Below are positions 56,825 to 64,000 of a DNA stretch of 64,000 nt, in pieces. Source of the DNA: Thiotrichales bacterium (GTDB lineage: Bacteria; Pseudomonadota; Gammaproteobacteria; HK1); NCBI GenBank assembly GCA_026709935.1, contig JAPOSC010000056.1, positions 1 to 64,000 of the forward strand, written 5' to 3'. Numbering within the stretch: position 1 is the stretch's first letter; each line of letters starts with the position of its first letter. The position numbers and the translations under genes were made by a program. The notes beneath the pieces are model-generated. The model was not told the origin of the DNA. It saw only the letters and a list, made by a program, of their open reading frames with translations, and ran no database searches.

Positions 56825-57805
56825 ATGTCCGACGACACCGTTCGACCCCTTCGCATCGCGATGATCGCGACCGGCGGCATCGCGGAGAGTGCCCTCGGCC
56901 CTGCCATCCGGCGCGCTGATGGCGCCGAGCTGTGGAGCGTGCTGAGCCGCGATGCAGAACGCGCCCGCGATTTTGCCGCCCGCCACGGTGCCGCGTCCCC
57001 CGAGCCCGCGCACGACGACATCGACGCCCTCCTCGCCGATCCGGAGCTCGACGCGGTGGTGATCGCATCGGCGGATGGCCTGCACGCCGAGCAGTGCATC
57101 GCGGCAGCCCGGGCCGGCAAGCACGTGCTCTGCGAGAAGCCGATGGCGACCTCCGCCGCCGACGCCGAACGCATGGCCGCGGTCGGCCGGGACACCGGGG
57201 TGCGGCTCGGGCTCGCGTACCACATGCGCTGGCATCGCGGACACCGGAGTCTCGCCCACGCCGCCCACGCCGGCCGCTTCGGAACCCTGCGCCACATGCG
57301 CGCGCAGTGGACGATGCGGGCGCCGGACGACTCCACCTGGCGGGCACACTCCGAGGTCGGACGCTGGTGGAGTCTCGCCGCGGTCGGCACCCACTGCCTC
57401 GACCAGGTGCGCTGGTACATGCTGCCGTCGTGCGGCGAGGTCGTGCGCCTCACCCCCGTCATCACCCGCAACGTGTTCGGCGGCCCGCACGACGAGAGCG
57501 CGCTGCTCGCGCTGGAATTCGAGTTCGGCGCGACGGCCGAGATCTGCACCTCGGTGCTGTTCGATGCGCCGAGGCGCATGGAGGTGTACGGCAGCGAGGG
57601 CTACGCCCTGTTCGACGATACCCTCGGCCGGTACGGGGCGGGCCGCATCGTGACCCACGAAGGCGAGCACGCCTTCGAGGTCGCCGACCCCTACACCGGC
57701 GAGATCGAAGACTTCGTCGCCGCGGTACGCGAGCACCGCGACCCGGAAGTGAACGGCGAGGAAGGCGCCCGCAACGTGGCGCTGCTCGAACAAGCCGTTT
57801 CCTGA
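56825..57805 (+). CDS. Gfo/Idh/MocA-family oxidoreductase
   Basis: A 326-residue NAD(P)-dependent oxidoreductase. Rossmann start IAMIATGGIAESALGPAI and the conserved KHVLCEKPMATSAADAE are clear; the C-terminal beta-sheet domain has AVGTHCLDQVRWY with the usual His. Substrates are often cyclic sugars, inositols or related alcohols; the specific one is unknown. ATG 56825 is decided by a near-perfect AGGAGGTGA box. It is transcribed away from betA and could share a regulator. Confidence 0.86.
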   Translation: MSDDTVRPLRIAMIATGGIAESALGPAIRRADGAELWSVLSRDAERARDFAARHGAASPEPAHDDIDALLADPELDAVVIASADGLHAEQCIAAARAGKHVLCEKPMATSAADAERMAAVGRDTGVRLGLAYHMRWHRGHRSLAHAAHAGRFGTLRHMRAQWTMRAPDDSTWRAHSEVGRWWSLAAVGTHCLDQVRWYMLPSCGEVVRLTPVITRNVFGGPHDESALLALEFEFGATAEICTSVLFDAPRRMEVYGSEGYALFDDTLGRYGAGRIVTHEGEHAFEVADPYTGEIEDFVAAVREHRDPEVNGEEGARNVALLEQAVS

Positions 57806-57974
57806 GCTGAGAGGAACCGACCGGCGCGAGAAATGCGGGCGGAGGTGTCCGCCTCGACCGATCGACGATGGCGTCGTCTACCCCACCTCCGACGACCAGC
57901 CCATGGCTGAGACCGCCATCCATCGCCGGTGAATGGTGGACGTGTGCGGATGCGAGCGAGCGCCTGGCACGCTC

Positions 57975-58040
57975 GGGTTGTCGTCGCGCGAGCGTGTTGC
58001 CGACTTCGTAGATCCACAGCGACGGCACGAGGGCGTCCCG
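57975..58040 (-). pseudogene. Fragment of a VapC-like PIN toxin
   Basis: On the minus strand DALVPSLWIYEVGNTLARR (about 58037-57981) matches the region of VapC toxins that carries a conserved Glu-x-x-Asn. No catalytic Asp start or C-terminal part is found in frame, so it is a remnant. The surrounding 57806-58107 has no complete gene, but has a short tandem run of cccgcaaccg units. Confidence 0.55.
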
Positions 58041-58107
58041 ATCCCGCCCGCAACCGCCCGCAACCGACCGCAACCGAGGCGTCGGATCCGACGGTCTCCG
58101 GAGTCGT

Positions 58108-60723
58108 TCAGCGCCTCCAGGCGAGGGTGAGCGAGCACGGGCGAATCGGCCGGTCCGACACGTCGATGCGCGCCCCTCCGGTTCCGGCCGTCGCTCCGAG
58201 ATCGCGGCCCGAGGTCTCATGACGGCCCGGGGTCTCATGAGGACCCGGGGTCTCGTGCAGGCGAGCGGTCGTCACCGCTTCCGTGGCAACACCGGGCAGC
58301 TCAATCCATTGCCGCTCGCCGGACGCGGACTCCGGTGGAGGCAGCTCCAGGTGGAGCGAACCGGCCTCCAGTCGCAGGTGGCGGAATCGGCCTCGCACAT
58401 TCGTGCGCAGCACCGGCCGGTCGTCCACGTGGACCGTGACGATTCCGGCTCGGGCTTCGCATCGCACCCATCCGCAGGGGCCGCGCAACGGACCCAGAGC
58501 AACCTCATCTCCCGTGTGGACAATCGACCATCCGTCCCACGGGGAGACATCGCACACTTCGGCGACGGCCAGCGCCGGCATCAGCGCGCCCCAGCCGTAG
58601 AACGTGTCGGTGTCCGGCTGGTCGGTGACCGCTCCGTCCTTCGCCCCGTAATTCTCCGCGCAGTGGCGCGATTCACGCCACGGCCCGGCGAACAGCGCGT
58701 AGCTGCCGCGAGCGAGGGCGGTCGCCTCCGCGTCGAATCCGTACCGACGCAGTCCTTGGTAGACCAGGAAGTTGAGCGGCGGCCAGATGCGACCGCGCCA
58801 GTAGACGTTGTCCTCGAAGGCGGGATCGTCACGCGAGACCGAAGGCAGCGCGAACCAGCCTCCGAAGCGCCCCGGATCCGCAAGCCATGCGAGCAGCGCA
58901 CGGGCCTGGACCGGCGAGGCGGCGCCCGCAAGCAGGGGATAGAAACTGGTGGGGGCGATGCTGGCGACGAACCGGCCCGACCACAGCCGGTTCGCGAACA
59001 CCTGGCGCTGCGGATCCCAGAGCGTCTCCCCGATCCGCGCGGCGAGGGCGCGGGCGCGGGCGTCGAGCCGCTGCGCCTCCCCCGCGTGGCCGAGCTCCGC
59101 GGCCATGAGGGCAAGCATCTCTCCGTCCAGCGCGAGCAGACTGTTGAGACCCACATCCTCGCAGTCGAGGGTATGGCACTCGGGGACCAGCACCGCCTCG
59201 TCGTGCACCGGCGAGTTGTCCATGCTCGATTCGTCCCGGGCCGCAAGCGCGGTGCCGCGATACAGGCCGTCGCCCACCGGAGAAGTGCCGTACTCCAGCA
59301 GCCCGTTCCCGTTGCCGTCACGCTCGCGCCACCACCACTCGTGATTGGCGAGCAGCGTCTCCCAGGCCTCCGCGAGCAGCCGCCGTTCCCCTCCGCGCTG
59401 ATAGAGGACCCACACCACAAAAGCGCCGATGGGCGGCTGGGAACGGTCCACCCAGGCATCGCGCCCGGTCAGCAGGCAGGGCAGATTGCCGGCTCCGGTA
59501 CGGCCCGCGAACACCGCACGGAGATTCTCCCGCGCCAGATCCGGATCGAGGATTCCGGCGAGCAGGGCGTGATACAGCATATCGTCGAGCCACAGCCCGA
59601 ACCCACCGAACTTCACGCTCGACCAGTTGCGGCTGAGCGCGGTGTACGGCCGCCGGTTCACGGGATCGTAGACGGTGTTCCAGCCGATGACGTCGCGGAT
59701 GGCGTCGAGCGCCCCGTCGTACCGGCCGGTGTGCAGAGGCGGGCGAGCGGCCGGCGGTGATGCCGGTGGGACGAGGATGGCGGGGCGTCGAGAGTACGGC
59801 GATGCCGGCGGCGAAGAAAGCACCGGATCGGGCGGATCATCGTGCGCCGGATCCCCCGTCCCGCCCGAGGTCTCCGAATGACCCGAGCCATGTGATGCGA
59901 GCGGTCCCCGCGTTCCCGCCACTCCGGGCTCCCGACCCGGAGCCGGCCGTTCATCGCCCGGACCGGAAGCCGGTCCGGCGAGCACGGGGACGATCGCCGC
60001 CCGCGCCCGCTCGACGGCCGCCGCGGTATCCGCCGCGGCATCCGACGGATCGGGCCCGATACCGACGGCAACGCAGTTTTCGGGCATTTCCTCCAGGTTG
60101 TAGCGCAGTGCGAGCAGCGGACCCCCGGCGCCCCGCGATCCGAGATACCAGTACCCGTGGGTCTCGTACTCGTGCGCGAGAGCCGCCAGATCCGGATGAG
60201 AGGTGACGAGAAGCGGCGGGCGCGCCCCGAGCACCCCCGCACAACGCTCGACGCCGCCCGCCGACCAGCGCAGACCGATCGCGGATGGGTCCGACCACCC
60301 GAGCACGCGATCCGCGGCACCCTCGAACGCCGTCGCCTCCAGGGCGATCACCACCCAGAAGCGCAGCCCCCACTCACCGGTATGCTCCGTCCACCAGCGT
60401 ACGCGGGCGGTATCGGCTCCGGTTCGCTCGAACCGCAAACCGAGCCCCGTCCCCTCGTGCGTCACCGCGAGATCGACCGCTTCACCGTCCAGGGTTCGCG
60501 GTCCTAACCGCACTCGCGGCTCTAACCGCACCCGCGATCCGGCGGGAAAGCGGGTGAACGCCCCGGCCCGGTCGGAGTAGGCGCACAGGTGGACCCGCAA
60601 CCCCGACGGCAGGTGCACGAGGGCGGTCGGATGATCCACATCCCAGGTGTCGAAGCGCCGCCCGGGGTGCGCCGGCTCCCACAACGCAGTGCCTCCCCGA
60701 CCTCGGTCCCCGCCGGTCACCAC
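58108..60723 (-). CDS. GH63/MGH-type glycoside hydrolase
   Basis: An 871-residue hydrolase with an (alpha/alpha)6 barrel in its C-terminal half. Marks are NWSSVKFGGFGLWLDDMLYH, NGNGLLEYGTSP, DESSMDNSPV, APTSFYPLLAG and EDNVYWRGRIWPPLNFLVYQ with DTDTFYGWGAL, typical of the GH63 group that includes mannosylglycerate hydrolase and YgjK. A Pro/Gly/Ser-rich linker (about residues 250-335) separates the halves. GTG 60723 is chosen because a GGAGGAG box precedes it; an earlier GTG at 60804 would overlap the upstream gene. The C terminus carries three 6-residue HETPGR-type repeats. Last gene of the second ABC importer operon, so it probably acts on the imported glycoside. Confidence 0.82.
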   Translation of the reverse strand: MVTGGDRGRGGTALWEPAHPGRRFDTWDVDHPTALVHLPSGLRVHLCAYSDRAGAFTRFPAGSRVRLEPRVRLGPRTLDGEAVDLAVTHEGTGLGLRFERTGADTARVRWWTEHTGEWGLRFWVVIALEATAFEGAADRVLGWSDPSAIGLRWSAGGVERCAGVLGARPPLLVTSHPDLAALAHEYETHGYWYLGSRGAGGPLLALRYNLEEMPENCVAVGIGPDPSDAAADTAAAVERARAAIVPVLAGPASGPGDERPAPGREPGVAGTRGPLASHGSGHSETSGGTGDPAHDDPPDPVLSSPPASPYSRRPAILVPPASPPAARPPLHTGRYDGALDAIRDVIGWNTVYDPVNRRPYTALSRNWSSVKFGGFGLWLDDMLYHALLAGILDPDLARENLRAVFAGRTGAGNLPCLLTGRDAWVDRSQPPIGAFVVWVLYQRGGERRLLAEAWETLLANHEWWWRERDGNGNGLLEYGTSPVGDGLYRGTALAARDESSMDNSPVHDEAVLVPECHTLDCEDVGLNSLLALDGEMLALMAAELGHAGEAQRLDARARALAARIGETLWDPQRQVFANRLWSGRFVASIAPTSFYPLLAGAASPVQARALLAWLADPGRFGGWFALPSVSRDDPAFEDNVYWRGRIWPPLNFLVYQGLRRYGFDAEATALARGSYALFAGPWRESRHCAENYGAKDGAVTDQPDTDTFYGWGALMPALAVAEVCDVSPWDGWSIVHTGDEVALGPLRGPCGWVRCEARAGIVTVHVDDRPVLRTNVRGRFRHLRLEAGSLHLELPPPESASGERQWIELPGVATEAVTTARLHETPGPHETPGRHETSGRDLGATAGTGGARIDVSDRPIRPCSLTLAWRR
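58208..58261. repeat. 18-bp tandem repeat in the GH63-like C terminus
   Basis: Three units of 18 bp (cccgaggtctcatgacgg, cccggggtctcatgagga, cccggggtctcgtgcagg) encode HETSGR, HETPGR and HETPGP in frame. Confidence 0.85.
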
Positions 60724-60748
60724 CCCTCTCCTCCGGGACGCCAGGGCG

Positions 60749-61810
60749 TCACGGGCGGACCACCACCGTGTGCTCGGGCCACCAGGAGACGGTGACCGGT
60801 TCACCCTGCGCGATGGGCACCGCCTCCCGGTTCTGCTCCAGCACCGTCACCTCGGCCTCGCCGCAGGCCACCCGGTAGGTGACGGTGCTGCCCGCGTAGA
60901 GCACGCCCGCCACCGTCCCCGCGAGGCGGTTGGCTCCGTCAAGCTCCGGTGTCCCGGCCCGGGCGATGCGCAGCTTCTCCGGACGCACGGCGAGGATGAT
61001 CTCGCCGCCGGTGTCTTCCGGCACGCCGGCGGCGAGCAGGGCGCTCCCCGAGGATGTGCGCACCCGGCCCTCGTCATCGACCCACCCGGTGAAGAAGTTG
61101 GCGTCGCCCAGGAAGTCGGCCGCGAACACCGTCTCCGGACGCTCGTAGACCGCCCGCGGCGGACCGGACTGAACGATTCGGCCGGTGTCGAGAATGGCGA
61201 TGCGGTCGGACAGGGTCAGCGCCTCCTCCTGATCGTGGGTAACGAACACCGTGGTGATCCCCACTTCGCGCTGGATCTGCCGGAGCTCGACCTGCATCCG
61301 GCGCCGCAGCCGCTTGTCGAGCGCTCCCAGCGGCTCGTCGAGGAGCAGGACCCGCGGCCGGGTGACCAGCGCGCGGGCGAGCGCCACCCGTTGCTGCTGC
61401 CCGCCGGAGAGCTGTCCGGGGCGACGCTCTTCGTACCCCTGGAGCTGCACCAGCGCCAGCATCGCGCGCACGCGTTCGGCCGTCTCCGAGCGGGACACGC
61501 GCCGCACGGACAGACCGAACGCCACGTTGTCGAAGACCGACATGTGCGGGAACAGCGCATAGTGCTGGAACACCATGCCGATATCGCGACGGTGCACGGG
61601 GAGGTTGTGCATGGCGTCGCCATCGATGCGGATGACACCGGCGTCCGGTTCGACGAAGCCGGCGATGGCGCGGAGCAGCGTGGTCTTGCCGCTCCCGCTC
61701 GGGCCGAGCAGGGCGAACAGCTCGCCCTCCTCGATCCGCAGGCTCACGCCGTCGAGCGCCAGCGTGTCGCCGAAACGCCGGGTCACGCCCTCGATATCGA
61801 CGATGCTCAT
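60749..61810 (-). CDS. Second polyamine-type ABC importer ATPase
   Basis: A 353-residue ATPase of the PotA group. Walker A GPSGSGKTT at 36-44, FQHYALFPHMSVFDNVAFG, LSGGQQQRVALARAL, VLLLDEP and VTHDQEEALTL are intact; the C-terminal regulatory part has IILAVRPEKLRIA. It energises the permeases at 61841 and 62739. Sequence is clearly different from the potA at 25697, so this is a separate system. GH63-like gene follows after 25 bases. Confidence 0.9.
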   Translation of the reverse strand: MSIVDIEGVTRRFGDTLALDGVSLRIEEGELFALLGPSGSGKTTLLRAIAGFVEPDAGVIRIDGDAMHNLPVHRRDIGMVFQHYALFPHMSVFDNVAFGLSVRRVSRSETAERVRAMLALVQLQGYEERRPGQLSGGQQQRVALARALVTRPRVLLLDEPLGALDKRLRRRMQVELRQIQREVGITTVFVTHDQEEALTLSDRIAILDTGRIVQSGPPRAVYERPETVFAADFLGDANFFTGWVDDEGRVRTSSGSALLAAGVPEDTGGEIILAVRPEKLRIARAGTPELDGANRLAGTVAGVLYAGSTVTYRVACGEAEVTVLEQNREAVPIAQGEPVTVSWWPEHTVVVRP

Positions 61811-61840
61811 CGGCCGAAGAGACTCATCGCCACCCGGCCC

Positions 61841-62653
61841 TCACCGCCCGCCGCCATCGGCCGGCGCGCCGCCGAAGCGGTACAGCCGGGCGAAGAGGAG
61901 CACCACTCCCATGGAGATGATGATGATGATCGACGAGATCGCGTTCACCTCCGGGGTGAAGCCCTTGCGGATGGCGGAGTAGATCTCCACCGGCAGGGTC
62001 GAGACCCCGGGCGGTGCGAGGAAGTACGAGATCACGAACTGGTCGAACGAGACCGCGAACGCGAACAGGGCCGCCGCGACCACTCCGGGCGCGAGCACCG
62101 GGAGCGTCACCCGGCGGAAGGTCTGCCACGGATTGGCGCCCAGAGTGGCGGCGGCCTCCTCCAGCGACGGACCGAAGCTCGCGAGCCGCGCGCCCACTAC
62201 CACCACCACGTAGGGCAGCGACAGGGCGACGTGCCCGAGCAGCATCGCGTGCAGTCCCCGGCCGATCCCGATCCAGAAGAACATCACCAGCATCGCGGTG
62301 CCGATGATGAGCCAGGGGATGGTGATGGGGGGAAACAGCAGCAGCCGGAGCAGCGTCTTGCCGCGGAAGGTGTAGCGCGCGAACGCGAGCGCCGCCATGG
62401 TGCCGAGCGCGGTGGCGATCACGGTATTGGCCAGCGCGAGCCCGACGCTGTTGGCGCTCGCCCGAAGCAGCCGTTCGTTCTCCGCGAGCCGCTCGAACCA
62501 GACCGTGGTGGGCTTGAAGGGAAGCTCGTAGAGCACCGATTCGTTGAAGGCCATGACCACCATGACCGCGATGGGCAGGTAGAGAAAGCCCAGGATCAGC
62601 GCGAGCCAGATGCCGGCAAGCGCGGCGCCGGTGTCGCGCCGCGGACGGAACAT
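61841..62653 (-). CDS. Second importer permease (PotC-like)
   Basis: A 270-residue permease with six helices and the EAA motif LEEAAATLGANPWQTFRRVT. FNESVLYELPFKPTTVWFER and AFAVSFDQFVISYFL match PotC-type proteins. ATG 62653 is supported by a GGAGG box; an upstream GTG at 62677 is less likely. It lies between the ATPase and the PotB-like permease. Confidence 0.88.
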   Translation of the reverse strand: MFRPRRDTGAALAGIWLALILGFLYLPIAVMVVMAFNESVLYELPFKPTTVWFERLAENERLLRASANSVGLALANTVIATALGTMAALAFARYTFRGKTLLRLLLFPPITIPWLIIGTAMLVMFFWIGIGRGLHAMLLGHVALSLPYVVVVVGARLASFGPSLEEAAATLGANPWQTFRRVTLPVLAPGVVAAALFAFAVSFDQFVISYFLAPPGVSTLPVEIYSAIRKGFTPEVNAISSIIIIISMGVVLLFARLYRFGGAPADGGGR

Positions 62654-62738
62654 GCCCGCCTCCGTCCCGCCGCTCACCGGGCGCGCTCCGGGCCCGAAAT
62701 CCTCTTTCCTGTGATCACTGGTCCGGCACCTCGCGCGG

Positions 62739-63602
62739 TCAGCCCTGCGGCAGATGCCGTCGCAGGCCCGGCCAGGCCACGGCCAGGATCAGAAGGACGA
62801 TGGCGAGCAGGATGAACGACAGCGCCGCCCCGCGCGGCCAGTTGAACACCACCGTGAACTGGTCCTCGATGACGGTGCCGAGCAGGGTGCCGGCCCGCCC
62901 CCCGAGGATGCGCGCCTCCATGAACGAACCGATCACCGGCACGAAGGTCAGGATCACCCCCGCGAACAGGCCCGGCACACTGAGCGGCAGGATGATGCGC
63001 CGGAAGATCACCCACCCGGAGGCCCCCAGAGTGCGGGCAGCCTCGATCAGGGCGCCGTCGATGGCCTGCAGGGAGACGTAGCAGGTCAGGATCATGTACG
63101 GCAGGAACGAATGGACGAGGCCGATGACGATGGCGTCGTAGGTGAACAGGAGGTCGAGCGATTCCATGCCCGGCACGATCACCCGTACCGCGGAGTCCAG
63201 CAGCCCGCCCTCGCGCAGCACCATCGTCCACGAGAACACGCGCACCAGCGCGTTGCTCCAGAACGGCAGCACCACCATTAGCAGCAGCGCCTCGCGCCAG
63301 CGCCCGGGCACGTGGCGGGCCAGCGCCAGAGCGGCGGGGTAGCCGATGACGATGCACCAGAACGTCACGTGCAGACCGAGCTGGAGCGAACGCCACGTCA
63401 GCACCTGGTAGAAATCGCGGTCGAGGAACGCCTGGTAGTGCTTGAGGGTGGCGGTCGCTTCCCGCCCGCCGAAGGGGGCGACGGTGAGGAAGCTGAAGTA
63501 CAGCATGGCCGAGAGCGGCAGGAAGATCGCAACCGCCAGCCAGAGGTAGGCGGGCCCGGTCAGGCCGAGCACCGCCCAGGTGCGCCGCCGCGCCCTCAGC
63601 AT
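62739..63602 (-). CDS. Second importer permease (PotB-like)
   Basis: A 287-residue permease with six helices. The EAA motif is LIEAARTLGASGWVIFRRII; PFWSNALVRVFSWTMVLREG and TFVPVIGSFMEARILGG match PotB-type proteins. ATG 63602 starts a short basic N terminus. About 240 bases separate it from the binding-protein gene. Confidence 0.88.
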   Translation of the reverse strand: MLRARRRTWAVLGLTGPAYLWLAVAIFLPLSAMLYFSFLTVAPFGGREATATLKHYQAFLDRDFYQVLTWRSLQLGLHVTFWCIVIGYPAALALARHVPGRWREALLLMVVLPFWSNALVRVFSWTMVLREGGLLDSAVRVIVPGMESLDLLFTYDAIVIGLVHSFLPYMILTCYVSLQAIDGALIEAARTLGASGWVIFRRIILPLSVPGLFAGVILTFVPVIGSFMEARILGGRAGTLLGTVIEDQFTVVFNWPRGAALSFILLAIVLLILAVAWPGLRRHLPQG

Positions 63603-63787
63603 GAGACGCCGGGGCTTCGGGAACGGCGCGCGGGCCGCAAACGATGACCCGGCGCCCGCGCGGGTCGTGCCTCACCCTGAAATTCCGCCCGGTGTCTCCG
63701 GCCTGCACGCACGGGCTTTCCCGAGAGGTCAGGAGTCAAGGCGAGACTCCACCCACAAGAGCGGGCCACAAGAGCGGGCCGCAGGAT

Positions 63788-63824
63788 CGGGCCGGCCGCA
63801 GGTCACGGAACGCCGGCCGGCCCG
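63788..63824. terminator. Strong GC hairpin downstream of the binding-protein gene
   Basis: 10-bp perfect arms CGGGCCGGCC (63788-63797) and GGCCGGCCCG (63815-63824) with a 17-base loop. No T-run follows, so it may attenuate transcription between the binding protein and the permeases, which would favour more binding protein. Two 13-bp repeats (cacaagagcgggc) lie just before it. Confidence 0.45.
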
Positions 63825-63845
63825 CTCCCCGGCCCACGCCTCCCG

Positions 63846-64000
63846 TCATTGCGCGAGCTGGGTCTTGACCTCTTCCCAGATCTCGAGGAACTGCTCGCGC
63901 CGGTCGTCACTGAGCGGCGCCATGAAGTGCAGGCGCGTCACGGTCTCCGGGTCTCCGAGCACGGTGCGGTTGAAGGCGTCCGCGGGAAGCTGGGCATTCG
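63846..64000 (-). CDS. Solute-binding protein of the second importer (partial)
   Basis: Only the last 51 codons are in the window; the gene continues past 64000. The end reads NAQLPADAFNRTVLGD, HFMAPLSDDRREQF and LEIWEEVKTQLAQ, typical of the C terminus of PotD-like binding proteins (a W.E.K helix). It should be the first gene of the ABC set transcribed leftward into the permeases. Confidence 0.7.
   Translation of the reverse strand, partial: NAQLPADAFNRTVLGDPETVTRLHFMAPLSDDRREQFLEIWEEVKTQLAQ

Noticed and set aside
57828-57845. Third copy of the MITE-like element
   Set aside because: Only gagaaatgcg is shared; the terminal repeats and the rest are absent.
63733-63750. Relative of the ribE-end inverted repeat
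   Set aside because: A 13-base match (gtcaaggcgagac) to one arm, but no partner arm; probably a small local hairpin.

Overview
The window is GC-rich, densely packed chromosome from a gammaproteobacterium. This rests on a mutH gene and two conserved neighbourhoods. One is nrdR-ribD-ribE-ribB-ribH-nusB-thiL-pgpA. The other is ihfB-rpsA-cmk-aroA-tyrA-pheA-gyrA-mtnA followed by mtaD-ubiG-HAD phosphatase-yciK, the order known from Pseudomonas (there with serC and hisC, which are absent here). The genus cannot be named from the sequence. I saw no rRNA, tRNA, CRISPR array or complete insertion sequence.

Layout. Positions 1-3731 are an accessory patch: the tail of a probable AAA/PD-(D/E)XK protein, an Xre/RES toxin-antitoxin pair and a large DUF262-HNH-AlbA_2 fusion. 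3874-10360 (minus) holds three-subunit transhydrogenase, ispG, pncB and a DUF938 methyltransferase. 10448-13261 (minus) is a penicillin-acylase-type hydrolase with a very long spacer. 13307-21741 (plus) is the riboflavin/nusB/thiL/pgpA/mutH run, visibly rearranged. 22276-31566 (minus) holds a glutaminyl cyclase, ilvD, a polyamine-type ABC importer and a glycosyltransferase; a glutamine-synthetase-like gene and argA run divergently to 34406. 34589-45994 (minus) is the housekeeping block lapB to mtnA. 46064-51806 (plus) runs from mtaD to a hydantoin/Asp-Glu racemase. 51855-64000 is accessory: a RelE/RHH pair, an enolase-superfamily dehydratase, an M19 'dipeptidase', betA, a Gfo/Idh oxidoreductase, and a GH63-like hydrolase joined to a second polyamine-type ABC importer cut by the window edge.

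The strongest oddity is the thiL locus. Two non-adjacent ORFs each carry only part of the ThiL motif set, and the two sets are complementary: GDDAA and GGDTTRG in one; DTLVxGVHF, NLSDLAAMGA and DVSDGL in the other. A copy of the ribH 5' end, a secreted Calx-beta-like gene and a repeat of the pgpA start region lie between or beside them. Other notable points are two inverted copies of a ~160-bp MITE-like repeat, a 93-bp inverted-repeat element that supplies the ribE stop codon, a P-protein (pheA) that has lost half its dehydratase domain, and many short tandem duplications inside genes and leaders.

Together the genes describe an aerobic heterotroph that makes its own riboflavin, aromatic amino acids, branched-chain amino acids, isoprenoids (MEP route) and ubiquinone, takes up polyamine-like cationic compounds, and degrades betaines or modified amino acids.
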